The notes: generated by a model from the letters alone, not told the origin. DNA of 64,000 bases from Lepidodermella squamata (GCA_047495785.1 JBLDXI010000050.1:124001-188000), one strand, 5' to 3'. Shown: positions 50,262-61,358, counted from the first letter of the stretch. Numbers and translations: made by a program.

Positions 50262-50639
50262 CCAGCGCTGAAAGTAGTGCCAGGTACGCAAGGGACGCCG
50301 AGTATACCGCCAGGTACGCGTACCTGGCAGGTTTGGGCTCCTGTTGTACCTGCCAGGTACGCTGAAATCCCTGGCGGATTAGAAGTTCGAAATTCGAAAT
50401 TCGATCCATGTCAGCTAACATTTGAAGCATTTTTTGCTAACTGAGCTCAAAATGTAAGACAAAAAAAGCGTCAGCTAAAGCTCGCCTTGTAATATCAAAG
50501 AGAGATTGGCATAATACCCAGAAATATATTAGCCAACTCCTGATTGGAAGGTTCGCGAGCGAGCGTAGCGAGCGAGCGCAAATTTTGTTGCTCAGTTACA
50601 TGCGTACCTGGCAGGTCAAATGTCCTACTTTCAGCGCTG
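50262..50639. mobile_element. Inverted-repeat element with CCAGGTACGC words
   Basis: CAGCGCTGAAAGTAG..CCAGGTACGC at the left end is answered by GCGTACCTGG..CTACTTTCAGCGCTG at the right. An 18-bp perfect palindrome, CCAGGTACGCGTACCTGG, sits at about 50310. Non-coding. Confidence 0.6.
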
Positions 50640-50659
50640 TACTGCATTCAGCGCTGTAC

Positions 50660-50718
50660 AGAAGTGTACTGCATTTAGATTGTGTAGTCACTACACAATC
50701 TAAATGCAGTACACTTCT
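50660..50718. repeat. Perfect 59-bp palindrome
   Basis: Two 29-bp arms (starting AGAAGTGTACTGCATTTAG) are exact complements around a single C at 50689. Such sequences are unstable and form cruciforms or snap-back hairpins. Confidence 0.9.
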
Positions 50719-50728
50719 ATATAACCGC

Positions 50729-51050
50729 TTCGAGACAATCGATACTTTTTCGTGCGTGGTCTATGTATCAATATTGGTAATTAAAGGCATAAATTCTTCC
50801 CGCTGTCATTCAGCACATTTAGCATGTGAACCTGCGTGGTGAGAAAGCCTCAGTATTCTCAGCAAAATTTCGTGAGGTGCTTACGATAGAGAGGAAAGCT
50901 CTAATTTCGGTCGGGGCAGGGTTCCCGATTTCGGACATCGCGAACTGACGACGAAACAGAATTACGCCTTTACGTAAACCACCTAGCCTTACGCAGGTGC
51001 GGGATTTAATCCTGCAAACCGGAGAGGTGAATATTGATCTGAATACTGAG
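50729..51050. repeat. Relic GPCR upstream region
   Basis: CGAGACAATCGATA, TGTATCAATATTGGTAATTA and later words match the region upstream of GPCR copy 2 (63600-63920) in the same order and direction. Here the receptor body that should follow on the left is missing and is replaced by the palindrome and inverted-repeat element. Confidence 0.65.
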
Positions 51051-51132
51051 CTTTGAAAATTTAAAATGACTATAAGGCAAAGGTGTTAGCGAACGCACTA
51101 CCTTGCTCTTTTCGGTGATGTTCACGCTCCAG

Positions 51133-51207
51133 CTTTAGCTAGCGCACATCGCACCCGTGTACCAAGTTACATGCCTCCGTGTGTCATGAGATGTGCGTTA
51201 GCTAAAC
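51133..51207. repeat. Short hairpin element
   Basis: TTTAGCTAGCGCACATC and GATGTGCGTTAGCTAAA are inverse with one mismatch around a 41-bp spacer. Confidence 0.5.
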
Positions 51208-51382
51208 GGGATGCTGATTTTCTGAAGTTGCACGCACATATGAAACGATTGGGCTGATCGAAAAATCCGCTGGGCCAATAGAGCGATTTCGACCACTTTT
51301 CGCACAGGCATAACGGTGGTGCATATAAGTGCATATCTACAAACGGGTTTGAAAATCGGGCCTCCCCATAGATCCCATAGAC

Positions 51383-51530
51383 CAGAGAGCGAAGTACCGC
51401 TGGTGATGGTAGGGATCATCCCTACCAGTTTCATCAGCCCGTACGGTGAGCACAGTCAAAGACCAAAGGGGGGACCGTTATGTCGATTTTCCTCATCCCA
51501 ACCAGTTCCGATGTCCTACTTCGCTCTCTG
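51383..51530. mobile_element. Complete hAT-type MITE (148 bp) with 8-bp target duplication
   Basis: Perfect 14-bp TIRs (CAGAGAGCGAAGTA and complement). The 8 bp outside each end are identical, CCATAGAC at 51375-51382 and 51531-51538. CAG-type ends and an 8-bp duplication are hallmarks of hAT. Related sequence occurs at 31900-32005. Confidence 0.85.
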
Positions 51531-51779
51531 CCATAGACCATAGACCCTGAACTATTATAAACATTACATTATAGGCGATTTTGTTTTCTTGGCAGACTCT
51601 GGAACCCCTGTGTACGATACCCCGTACTGCTTGTCACGTGGCAACGAGCTAGACAGTTCCGATATCTTCGGGGAGCTATTTCGATCCGAAGCCTTTATTC
51701 TTTATTCTCTTCAATTAGTACACTCGCTCTTGATCACAAAATAATCTGACGTGGCACCTCATGCAATCACAAGTCATAG

Positions 51780-53553
51780 TTATCCCGCCAAGCTTTCCAC
51801 GCATAAATCATGATTGGATTGATAGTTGTTGGACGTCGAGTACAGCGCCTCCTGTGAATGTTGATCAACAATTTTAGAAAACTATGGCGAATTGGTATAG
51901 GCCTGTTTTACCTGAGTTGATACGCCAATGCAAGACCCCAGGCAAAATTCCATGTCAGATTCGTCCTTGCACTTCACAGCTTTCTGCAACGAAATTGCGT
52001 CAAAAATTCGATTCGAAAAAATTCAAAACACAAATTCACCCCAGCGAGGCACAAATCGCGGGTTCGGTAAATGTAGACCCAATGGTTTCGAGTCTCACCA
52101 GTTGGGCAGCCAGAGCTTTGAGGGCGGCAGTCGGCGTAATACAAACTCTCAGAATTGAAGCAACGAACGTGCGGCTTCTCGCTGTCTGGAAGCGAGACTG
52201 AAAAACCCGGGAATATAATAGTCGAACAAATTCATCAACATTTGGAAAAAACCCACTCTGTCCGTTTGTGCACGATGCGAGATTATTGTAAACAGTTGTT
52301 TCAGTGGTCTGAAAAAATTCAGAAAAATAAAAAAGAAGACTATAAATAACCACTGGCGAACCAAGGTGCCCGGGCACGGATACGGCGTGGGCACGCAAGT
52401 TGTGATGTTGCCGCCGGACGTGCAACGCCTGAATGGCAAATTCTGGAAATAGAAGAAGAACAATTTATCGATTTGTCAAAACGGAGCTTAGATGAAACAC
52501 CCACAGCAAATGAACCCCTTGTCTTTTCGCACAGGTTGAGGTTGAAAACGAGACTCAGCGTTGCCGTTCGGTTGAACGTGAAAAGCTGGAAAACAATTAT
52601 TTCAACTAGAAATTCTAAATAAATTCAATATTTCAATAGAAAATCAAAAGGAGATTTGAAATTTGCCCTTCCGAATTTAGTCTAGTTGGAATAGAAGGTC
52701 CATACCGTTATTTCGTTGGCGTCGCATTGATCGCGCCCTGTAACGCAACGCGGGCTTAGCGCCTCATATTTGTAGCAAATTTTGGCAGTCTAAAATGAAA
52801 CAAGTTGCACAAAATTTCATAGCGAATTAAAAAGTAGCTTACCCCGCGGTAACAGGAACCCTTAGCAGGGAAGATTGGTCCGCTCTGAAAATTGGATAAA
52901 TTTAGAACAAATATTTAGAATTTTAGGAAACACGGCTTTACCTGGTACCGTATTTACTTGAATAAAGGCCGCGGCGATTATTTTCCTAATTTTTCAGAAA
53001 AGGTAAAAAAACGCGGCGATTAATCGAGTGCGGTCTTTATTCGCGTGCGGCCTTTATTTTCCTCTCTTAGCCAAAAAACGATTTTTTTCAAATGTAACTT
53101 GTCTATTTCATTATTGTCACTCAATTTCGATTTCATCTTCTTCGTTTGGATCGGTTTCGGCGTCATTTTTCGCATTTTCTTCGGCGTCGACAAAAAATAT
53201 TTGAAAATTGAAAAAAATAATTAAACATTTTCACCTCTCGCGATGATGCTGTGCCGCGCGTGTTAGAGCTGCGCTGATTAATCGCGTGCGGCCTTTATTT
53301 CGATTGTTTTTTTTAAATAACACAATTTTGCGGCGATTATTCGCGTGCGGCCTTTATTCGGAATGCGGCCTTTATTCAAGTAAATACGGTATTCGAATAA
53401 TTGATCGCAGGTCTCAGAAGATTTGACGCACCTTGCGAATCGCCCAGTTATCTGGGAGAAGCAACGAACCCAGTTTCTACCCTTGGCACTAGATGCCAGG
53501 TCGATGCGAGTAAGCATCAGCGCGAACAGCATAGCCCACATAATGCCAGCCAT
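51780..53553 (-). pseudogene. Cys-rich secreted protein, paralogue of the lectin gene, split by a MITE
   Basis: Exons (minus): 53553-53392 plus 52947-52942 (one exon cut by the MITE), 52884-52843, 52789-52706, 52585-52505, 52442-52362, 52308-52257, 52197-52040, 51983-51912, 51851-51780. Without the element they join in frame to 269 residues: signal peptide, then the same Cys framework as the 56-59 kb gene (NWVRCFSQ, KICYKYEALSPRC, TTCVPTPYPCPG, KPHVRCFNSES). It ends at TAA where the paralogue begins its lectin domains, so no lectin domain is present. The MITE sits inside a Tyr codon of exon 1 and introduces a stop after about 90 codons, unless it is spliced out. The exons after it show no decay, so insertion is recent or the element is removed from RNA. 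Confidence 0.75.
52946..53391. mobile_element. Tc1/mariner-type MITE (446 bp) in an exon
   Basis: Perfect 27-bp TIRs beginning TACCGTATTTACTTGAATAA, with TA at both outer ends. The internal word CGCGTGCGGCCTTTATT occurs three times. Removing the element and one TA leaves a sequence that reads through in frame and matches the paralogue at that codon, which defines the insertion exactly. Confidence 0.9.
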
Positions 53554-54818
53554 TTCCAGTGAAATTCAACATCAATAAAAAATTCTAGTAATAAATGAAC
53601 CTTTCTTCAAACAAAAAATTGAATGAATGAAAAGTGAACGTTTTTCAGCGATATTAAAGGTGGCGACGTGTCTGATTTTTTTTTACGGCACGTGTCTCTT
53701 TCTCTGCCGACATTATTTTAATAGGTTAAAATAATAGGTTTCGGACACAAATAAATTAAGAATATCTTGTTGTTGTTGTAAACTAGCATGACGAGTACGA
53801 AAATCCTTGAAAATCTATATCGATAGCAGTATAATAAATCAATAGAATTTTTCAGTATTTTTCACGTTGAAAAATTATGTGAAAATCGAATCCATTTTTG
53901 ACCCCGAACTCATCAGCCGTTTGATCCGGCTCTTGAGGATATCATGTTACGCAATCGGGCTGCAAAATCGCGTGCTGTTTATCGCCATTTTCGAAAGCTT
54001 GCCTGAAGTGAAGGGCTCAATGAGAGAGAAAAAAACCGTTCAATATTTATTCAATTCATTTTATTTTCATTCTAATTATTTTATTTTGTTTTGCGAGCAG
54101 TTTTTATCCGATTTTTTGTGAGACAAATGTTTGGTTTATTTCAACGGTTTACTCATACCGCTACGGCATTTCACGATTTCCTCGGATTTTTTTGGTCAAT
54201 TTGGCAAAATACAGGATTATTCTACAGCTAGCCATAGAGAAATGAAATTTACCCCTGATCTGGAACCTATGGCTATTAGCTATAGAATAATAAGTATGGT
54301 GACGCAGGAAAATAGGCAATATATGTTGCTGAAGCCGAAGCCAGCGAGAGAAATAGCGGGGAGACTGGGAGTACGGTACTCCCAGTTCGAGCGGCCGAAA
54401 GAATGACAAGAGTACTAGGACAAGTTTCTCGAGAATTTGCGACAAGTTTCACTCTTGGATTGGAGACCATTTTCTGGCCATTCTTAATAGATTTAGTACC
54501 TTGACATCCAATTTGTCAAATTTTAACAGGTTTTCTGTAATTTTCCAACATCTCGTGAAGAGAGCTTTAACTAAGGTATCATGAATCGCTGTGATTCATC
54601 GCATAAAATCTTTATTAGAAATGGTAAAAGCCTCAAAGGAGATGAAAATAAAAGATACAATATTGAATGTATATATTAGCCTCCCAGGGTCTATAAAATA
54701 ATGGGTTTTAAATTACCCCAAATACGCGGAATAAGCAGAAATTAGCAATAGCAGTACCAAAACACTTGTTGCGAATTTGCTTCATCGCTTCAAGCACAGT
54801 GAAATGATACAAAAAAGT
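53554..54818 (+). other. Intergenic, small palindrome
   Basis: No supported gene. ACTGGGAGTAC and its complement flank one G at 54364-54385. Short frames have no family content. Confidence 0.4.
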
Positions 54819-55985
54819 TTAAGATAACATTAGCGAGAAAAGAACTGCATCGATGACCATCACAATGAGGCCTGCCGTTATGGCGAGTACGATATCCAGA
54901 AGGCGATTGAGTGGAAATGTTAAAAATTTATGCAATTTGACAACTTTGGTTTTCACAGAATCCGGGATACTCGGGCTCAAGCAGGTATAGGCCGTAATTA
55001 TGACAGCTATAACAAATTTAGCTGCCACCATATAGACAAGGTAGACGTGGTCTGAAGTTTTTGGCATCATGCCAAAAATTAAGGTGAGAAGTACAACGTA
55101 AGACAGCACGACAGTCACGCAGAATGCTGATTGGTCCCTGTTCACTGGCTCTGCTATCAAGGAAACGACTTGAAGGACGAACAGCGATATAGTCGGGACG
55201 AAGATGTTGTAGACGTAGTAGCCGCTTTTGCGGCGAAAAATGATCGTCATGTTAATATGGTTAACGCCAGATAAGGCTAATGTCGGCAGAGGTGCATAGC
55301 TGGTGCCCTCAAGTGGCTCTACAACCGACCATATATCAGTATCCACGATGAATGACTGAACTGTCTCGTCGATTTCAAACGACTTGAGATAAATTGATAC
55401 CTCTCTCATGACATTTGCGGATTCAAAAACCAACGAGCAGGCTTGCGTATCGAAGGGAAATTTGCGGTAGCTGAAAGCAGTGCAGGATACGTCGAATCGG
55501 TCGAAAACGACGTAACTCATCGAATCCGATTGGAAAGGATAGACCCAGACCAGGTCAGTGAATTTGCGACCGACAACAGGTGATTCGTAAGCTGTCAAGT
55601 GAGAGATCCCCGGCGTCCAAATTTCCAATGCTGGAATAAGAAAGTGCAAATCGCCAGGGTAGCTTATCTTACATTCTGCTGCCGATAGTAAATCTGTGCA
55701 CTTCGGGATTTCGCATGGCAGTGTCCAAGACATCTGCAGATTAGCGAGTAATGACAGCTTTTGCGCCACGTCGTCGATTCCAACAAAGCGATGAAGATAC
55801 ATTGTCATTATCACGACAACCGGACGGGTGTTGTTCGAATAAATTGCTTGATCGGTGGGTAGGCACTTTGAACGAACTGCTGGACAGATTTCAGTGAATT
55901 TTGCCTCCAGCTTACCAGCCCCAGACAGAACCGCTTCCATCGACGCGAACCTAACGACTATCAGCAAAACAGAAAACGAGTTCAT
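54819..55985 (-). CDS. Cys-loop ligand-gated ion channel subunit, intronless (copy 2)
   Basis: 388 residues with signal peptide (MNSFSVLLIVVRFASMEA), ligand-binding domain, Cys-loop CTAFSYRKFPFDTQAC (14 between cysteines), and M1-M4 nearly identical to copies 1 and 3. The stretch PVNRDQSAFCVTVVLSYVV covers the M1-M2 turn and M2. The M3-M4 loop is short (SIPDSVKTKVVKLHKFLTFP). The SIPDSVKTKVVK segment is identical to copy 3, so these two are the closest pair. The frame is intact. It lies between the two Cys-rich/lectin genes on the same strand. Ligand and partner subunits are unknown. Confidence 0.9.
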   Translation of the reverse strand: MNSFSVLLIVVRFASMEAVLSGAGKLEAKFTEICPAVRSKCLPTDQAIYSNNTRPVVVIMTMYLHRFVGIDDVAQKLSLLANLQMSWTLPCEIPKCTDLLSAAECKISYPGDLHFLIPALEIWTPGISHLTAYESPVVGRKFTDLVWVYPFQSDSMSYVVFDRFDVSCTAFSYRKFPFDTQACSLVFESANVMREVSIYLKSFEIDETVQSFIVDTDIWSVVEPLEGTSYAPLPTLALSGVNHINMTIIFRRKSGYYVYNIFVPTISLFVLQVVSLIAEPVNRDQSAFCVTVVLSYVVLLTLIFGMMPKTSDHVYLVYMVAAKFVIAVIITAYTCLSPSIPDSVKTKVVKLHKFLTFPLNRLLDIVLAITAGLIVMVIDAVLFSLMLS

Positions 55986-56459
55986 GAAAATTGTGATTTA
56001 TACAAGGCCGAAATTTATCTCAGACTGTTGCATTGCGTAGAACGAATAGATCGACAGAGTCGTCATTTCAAATTTCCTGCAGAACCTTTGTATGCGTAAG
56101 GATTTATCCTTGAGCTCGGATATCGATTGATTGGCTAGAAAATCCGTTATTTGACTTTTACCCGTTCTGATTTTTGAACTTCCAGCGAATAAGTAACTCA
56201 GTCTCATTTTCATTTTTAGAGTATCATCAATTATTCGGTCTCTCGGTCAGATTATCCCTCACAAGAGTCGATACGACGATTGAACACGTTTTAGCCACTA
56301 CTCGGTAGTTTTTTATTTACAACTCATTTTTGAACTGGTACGCGGCATTAAGCTGGCGCAACCATTACAAGAGAAATCAGAAGGAGAAACTATGGTAAAG
56401 AAATGTTAACAGCTTGAGATTGCCTGCAATTTTTTCTGCTGGTGGAAATTGTTAATAGA
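55986..56459 (+). other. Spacer between channel copy 2 and the lectin gene
   Basis: Contains the upstream region of the minus-strand channel. No repeat or extra gene seen. Confidence 0.4.
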
Positions 56460-59011
56460 TTAGCCTTGTGTGCGCTCACATAGACCTGGAAGGCGTATAG
56501 CACCGTTGCAAGGTCTTCGGACGAACTTGCTTTGACTGAGCGTAACGCCTAGAAACAGAATGAATAACAAGCAATAAACAGTGAATCTAATGAGCTGTAT
56601 TACAGTGGAATAAATCAGAGGACTCGGCGGGGTAGTCGATAAGTGAATTAACGAACGGCTCTCCAGTTACCCACGTATAATCGGTCGAATTTCCACGATG
56701 AGCACCGATCCACGCTCGGCCCGAGTAGACGGCATTTTGAGTTACGAAATCGTGCGCCGCGTTGTACGTCGCTTCTTCTTTGAGTATAGCCAAGGATTTT
56801 CCGAGGGCTGCGCAGTCATCAGCTTTTTGGGATTTGCTGCCAAACGTATCGGTGACTTGCGGGTTGGAAAATGCCTGCAATGATATGCAATGATAAGTTA
56901 CGTCTAAACTATGCGCAAAGCTTTTCTCACCGAGCCAGAACAGAGACCAACGTTCCCGGAGTTGCAATCTATATCCCAAAATCCGGTCTGGCGAATGACA
57001 AGACCTTTGAGAAATTAACAAAATTCAATGCTCATGTTTCACCATGGGTAATTCCAGCTTAAAACGCCCAGTGACCAAGCCTGAGTATAAAATCCAGTCA
57101 AAACTATTTTTTCCTGGCGTATTTTATAAAACCTCAAAAGGGATATAGTGAATGATTATCGCATTATTGAATTCAGTACCAAATTATTTCAATCAGTTTC
57201 AAAAATCCCCAATTTTAAGAGATAGCTTTCAACCTAACCTAACCCGAACCCAACCTTATCCTAGCCTCAACCCTAACCCTAGCCCGTTAAATAAGGAATA
57301 AAATGGTTAGGTATTGAATTAAATGAAATTTGGTACCGGCGTAAGATTTTCCCAACCTCAAACACTTCTGTGAAATGATAGTATAAGATAAAATATCTAT
57401 TTTTCATATCTGCTTTTGATCGCACTGTCCAATCGTTTCCTTCGTTCATGGGGACTTGAGGATTTAAGTAAACTTAGCTTACACAAGCCGTTTTGCTGCG
57501 GGTTGTTTGGCCCCCATGCTGGTGAATTGATGTCCACAACACTGCCATCGTCGTCCCATCTGAAACTGGCTGTTAGTCCGATGTACGCCTCTGCATTGCC
57601 TAAAACTCGCATGGCTGCATCCAGATCAGCCTGAGTATAAATCGTTGCCAATCGCCCACTTTCGTTCCTACACGCAAGCAGTTGCGTGCGGAAACCACTA
57701 GGAGCTTGCGATGACAGGAAATAACGGTTTGAATCGCGTAGACAGGCTGCGTGATTTTCAGCGAATTTTGTTGAATTCGAATAGATTTTCACCTACATTT
57801 ATTTCAATAATTTTGAAAATTTTGAAAAAGCTAGCTTCGACTTACGATGGCTGCCCCGTTCGGACAAATGTTGTAACATTTCTTGCCAGCCGAAGTGTCG
57901 CATTGTACTGCATTCTGGAAAATAGATTTAGAAAGATATAAATTCAATCTTTTAAAATCTCACCCATGATAGGCAGCTGGCTCTGTTTCTGTAGACTCCC
58001 ATTGAGTATTCCTCGGTCTCATTAGCTGGACAGCGGGAACTGTTCAATCGGCAGCCGGTAAATGCCCATGTAGCAGGGTTGAAGCATCGGATGTGTGGTT
58101 TCACAGAATCTACAAGATCACCTGGAAAATATGGTTTGAAATAATAATTCTCGGAATTTTAAAATTGCTTACTGCCGCCGGTTCGCAGACAGGCGTCCAA
58201 GTCCGAATTCATCAATCCTGTTGTCACAGTCGATTTTGTCTGAAGTCCAGGAGAAATTCACGGCAATCTCCTAATTGAATTTTAAACTACCGTATTAGCC
58301 GGGCAGGAATATTTGCTTGGAACGCAAGTAAAAAATTGCTGTGCTGCATTAACACATGGATAAAACTTCAAGTTCTATTGAGAAAAGAGCAAACATGGAG
58401 TATGGAATAGAACCTAATTAAATTTACTTACCGGCAATGAGGCGATGTCCTTAGTGCAGGCCAGTAAATTGGCCCTGAAAGGAAACGCGCCGTTGTATGG
58501 ACCGCCCACCTGGAAAGAGGAAAAAATTATCGATAATTTTCTCTAAATTAAATTTAAATAAAATTGTGAAAATCTAAGTGAGTAGGCCGTCGAAAACCAC
58601 AATAAGACAAACCATTATTTCGCTTGTTTGCCCACATCCTGGATTACCCGGTCGACACGTTGCTACGTTTGTGGCATAAGCATAGCATAGCCGAGCGGTC
58701 TGAAAGAAAAGTGTAATAAATCGAGAAAAATGAAACAATTATTGAATAATATTTCATACCGCTCGCATGCACGTTGCTCGATCTGGTTGATTGGTTCCAA
58801 TCTGGGCAAAAAAAGATGGGGGTTGTTCACGGGATTTCTGATATTTTTGAGACTTCACCTGATACTCGCGTAGCCTAGGGCAGCCATTCGGTAACTCACG
58901 GCAATCTGTAAATCTATCATCAAATTGGGAAAAGCATCGAGCCCACGGGCCACAGAGTACCAGATCACAGGCAGCGATGCTCACAATTGTTATGCTGACT
59001 AGAAGTTTCAT
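56460..59011 (-). CDS. Secreted Cys-rich protein with two C-type lectin domains
   Basis: Twelve exons (minus): 59011-58859, 58801-58760, 58699-58613, 58509-58432, 58374-58291, 58239-58173, 58121-57964, 57914-57846, 57792-57483, 57004-56931, 56874-56604, 56548-56460; 493 residues, every junction in frame. A signal peptide comes first, then about 230 residues of novel Cys-rich sequence, then CTLD 1 (247-375: SGRLATIYTQADLDAAM, AYIGLTASFRWDDDG, WGPNNP, GFWDIDCNSGN) and CTLD 2 (376-493: CAALGKSLAILKEEATY, RAWIGAHRG, closing CNGAIRLPGLCE). The EPN and WND calcium/sugar residues are altered (GPN, WDI), so classical sugar binding is doubtful. The 478-bp intron before exon 10 is the only long one. 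Nematodes use such secreted lectins in defence and recognition; the role here is unknown. Confidence 0.8.
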
Positions 59012-59483
59012 CTTCTTCTAGTTCCTGAGTTAAAAGGAATCGAAAAGCCTAAATCCTTAACATCCAAATAAAAAAGAATTAACTGGATTTGGCTGACACG
59101 AATCGCGTGTGTTTCTTCTCCAGCAGCATTAGGACGTTTTTTTATTACACGTGCTGACTACTGTTTTCCCGTTGAGAACACAGCGTCCGAACACAAATGG
59201 AGAAGAAAACAAACGCGATTTCATTTGGCCTATATAGACCATTCAATTTTATTTCGATGTTTAGTATTTATGATGATGAGCGTTTATTACCAAACAATTA
59301 AAGTAATAATCGAATGAAAATACTGATGGAAATTCGGGCTTGCGATTGTCTTAAAACCGATTCATTCATCATTTTTCATGTTTTATTCCCGAACATTGTC
59401 GATCATTCGCCTCCAATTACAACCTTCGAACATGCTTAAATTGAAAAGTAAAAATGATGTAAAAAAGCAGTACCCAAACCGGA
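59012..59483 (+). other. Upstream region of the lectin gene
   Basis: Should hold the lectin promoter. No repeat recognised. Confidence 0.4.
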
Positions 59484-59640
59484 AATGCGAAGTGCAGGGG
59501 TGCTGGGGTGTCGTAACACCTCAGCTCCAGGGCTCCAACCAGAAGAAGGCTGAAAAACTACATGGGGGACCCTTTGGTTTCTTCGGCTGGGTGCCGAAGA
59601 AACCGAGAAAACTCCTCAATCCCCGGAACTTTACTTCGCA
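59484..59640. mobile_element. Dispersed MITE-like repeat, copy B
   Basis: Ends TGCGAAGTGC and ACTTCGCA; internal GGGGGACCCTTTGGTTTCTT and GGGTGCTGGGGTGTCG match copy C in inverse orientation almost base for base. Non-coding. Confidence 0.7.
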
Positions 59641-60134
59641 CATTGCATGCGACTTTTGACCACGCATGAGGCTCAGTGATCACGGGCTTTGCAGACGTAA
59701 TGTTATTCCGTCCAGTCTCAACAACAGCAGAAATAGTCCCATAGTCGACCAGATAGTCATCTGCCGCAGCTTCAGTCGTAGCTTCTTCGGTATTACATGC
59801 ATGGAATCGTTGGACGCAGCCTATCCATTCCTCTGGCTTAGTTCGTCTCTTCGCCAAGGCTCATCTCCTGGCAGCTGCTCAACATTCAGGCGAGGCCACG
59901 CTGCTCACTGCTCACCGAGTGCGACATCGGGCCAGAAGCGAAAAAATGACGAAAATAGACATTTTAATACGTTTATCAATGAGATGGAGAAGAAGCACGA
60001 TAGCTGTATCAAAGCAATACAACTATGGGCTGAATAACAGAAATTATAAATGTATTAGTGGTTAGTTGAATCGAGACATTTTCATAAATGCAGTATCATA
60101 CAGTATGTTAGCTTCATGTCAGGGATCTGTAAGT

Positions 60135-60136
<2 letters not shown>
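59641..60136 (-). other. Intergenic, possible gene fragment
   Basis: A minus-strand frame from about 59857 (KPEEWIGCVQRFHACNTEEA) has a W..C..RF..C pattern faintly like the first exon of the lectin-type genes. It runs into the MITE at 59640. Too weak to call a gene. Confidence 0.3.

Positions 60137-60169
<33 letters not shown>
60137..60169. repeat. (TA)n microsatellite
   Basis: An uninterrupted AT run of about 32 bp, ending 14 bp from the stop of the adjacent channel gene. Confidence 0.9.
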
Positions 60170-60171
<2 letters not shown>

Positions 60172-60182
60172 ACAAAGTTTAT

Positions 60183-61358
60183 TTAGGATAGCATCAGCGT
60201 GAAAAGAACTGCGTCAATTATCATCACCGCAAGACTTGCCGAGGCGGCGATCGCAAGATCCAGAAAACGATTAAGTGGCATTGCCAAAGATTTGCGAAAT
60301 TTGACAACTTTGGTTTTCACTGAATCCGGGATACTCGGGCTCAAGCAAGTATAGGCCGTAATTATGACAGCTACAACAAATTTAGCTGCGACCATGTACA
60401 CAAGATAGACGTGATCTGAAGTTTTTGGCATCATGCCAAAAATCATCGTGAGAAATACAACGTAGGAAAGCACGACAGCCACGCAAAATGCTGATTGGTC
60501 TCTGTTCACCGGCTCAGCTATCAAGGAAACGACTTGAAGAATGAAAAGGGTAATAGTTGGGACGAAAATGTTATAGATGTAGTAGCCACTTTTGCGGCGA
60601 AATCGAATTGTCATACTGACTCGGTCAGTAGCGTAAGTGCTATTATCATGCAAAGATGCATAGCTGCTATACTCAAGCGGCTCCACAACAGACCATATAT
60701 CAGTGTCAGCGATAAACGCATTCTTAGCAGCCATGTCGATTTCAAAAATTTCAAGATATAGCACTACGTCTGTGTGATAATCGTTGACTTCTAAAATCAA
60801 CGTGCAGGCTTGCGTATCGAAGGGAAATTTGCGGTAGCTGAAAGTAGTGCATGAGACGTCGAATCGATCGAAAAGGGAATACTGCATTCGAAGTGGGCGT
60901 GGGAATAGTGGATAGACCCAGACCTGGTCACTGAATTTACGAGTGAAAGCAGGCGATTCGAAAGCCGTCAAGTGAGAGATTACTGGCGTCCAAATATCCA
61001 TCGCTGCAACTGGATAATACAGCTCACCAGAGCGAGTCATATTGCACTCTTTTTCAGACAGCAAATCCGTGCAATTCGGAGTCCCGCATGGCAGCCCCCA
61101 TTCCATTGTCAGATGCGCAATTAAAGACAGTTTTTGCGCCACGTCGTCGATCCCCACAAAGCGATGCAGGGCCATTCTCAACTTAACGAAAACCGGTTGG
61201 GCATGATTGGTAAGAACGGCTTGTTCCGTTGGTAAGCTTTTCGAAAGAACAGCCGGGCAAAATTCAGCAAATTTCGCCTCCAACTTGCTAGCAATCGGCG
61301 AGGCAGCTTCCATCGACGCAGGCCTAACCAACATCAGCAAAACGAAAAGCGATTTCAT
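60183..61358 (-). CDS. Cys-loop ligand-gated ion channel subunit, intronless (copy 3)
   Basis: I start at the ATG at 61358, which begins a signal peptide (MKSLFVLLMLVRPASMEA); an upstream in-frame ATG at 61427 would add 23 non-signal residues. The product is 391 residues: ligand-binding domain with HRFVGIDDVAQKLSLIAHL and LPCGTPNCTDLLSEKEC, Cys-loop CTTFSYRKFPFDTQAC, then M1-M4. M2 reads QSAFCVAVVLSYVVFLTMIF. The M3-M4 loop is about 30 residues. The frame is intact and intronless. It lies between the lectin gene and GPCR copy 2. Confidence 0.9.
   Translation of the reverse strand: MKSLFVLLMLVRPASMEAASPIASKLEAKFAEFCPAVLSKSLPTEQAVLTNHAQPVFVKLRMALHRFVGIDDVAQKLSLIAHLTMEWGLPCGTPNCTDLLSEKECNMTRSGELYYPVAAMDIWTPVISHLTAFESPAFTRKFSDQVWVYPLFPRPLRMQYSLFDRFDVSCTTFSYRKFPFDTQACTLILEVNDYHTDVVLYLEIFEIDMAAKNAFIADTDIWSVVEPLEYSSYASLHDNSTYATDRVSMTIRFRRKSGYYIYNIFVPTITLFILQVVSLIAEPVNRDQSAFCVAVVLSYVVFLTMIFGMMPKTSDHVYLVYMVAAKFVVAVIITAYTCLSPSIPDSVKTKVVKFRKSLAMPLNRFLDLAIAASASLAVMIIDAVLFTLMLS

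Noticed and set aside
51884-52463. Several 60-130 codon frames on both strands
   Set aside because: They are shadows of, or read-through from, the exons of the Cys-rich gene on the minus strand, whose exon-by-exon match to the 56-59 kb gene is far stronger.
57225-57290. CCTAACCTAACCC-like stretch resembling telomeric repeats
   Set aside because: Short, irregular and inside an intron of the lectin gene; not a regular telomere array.
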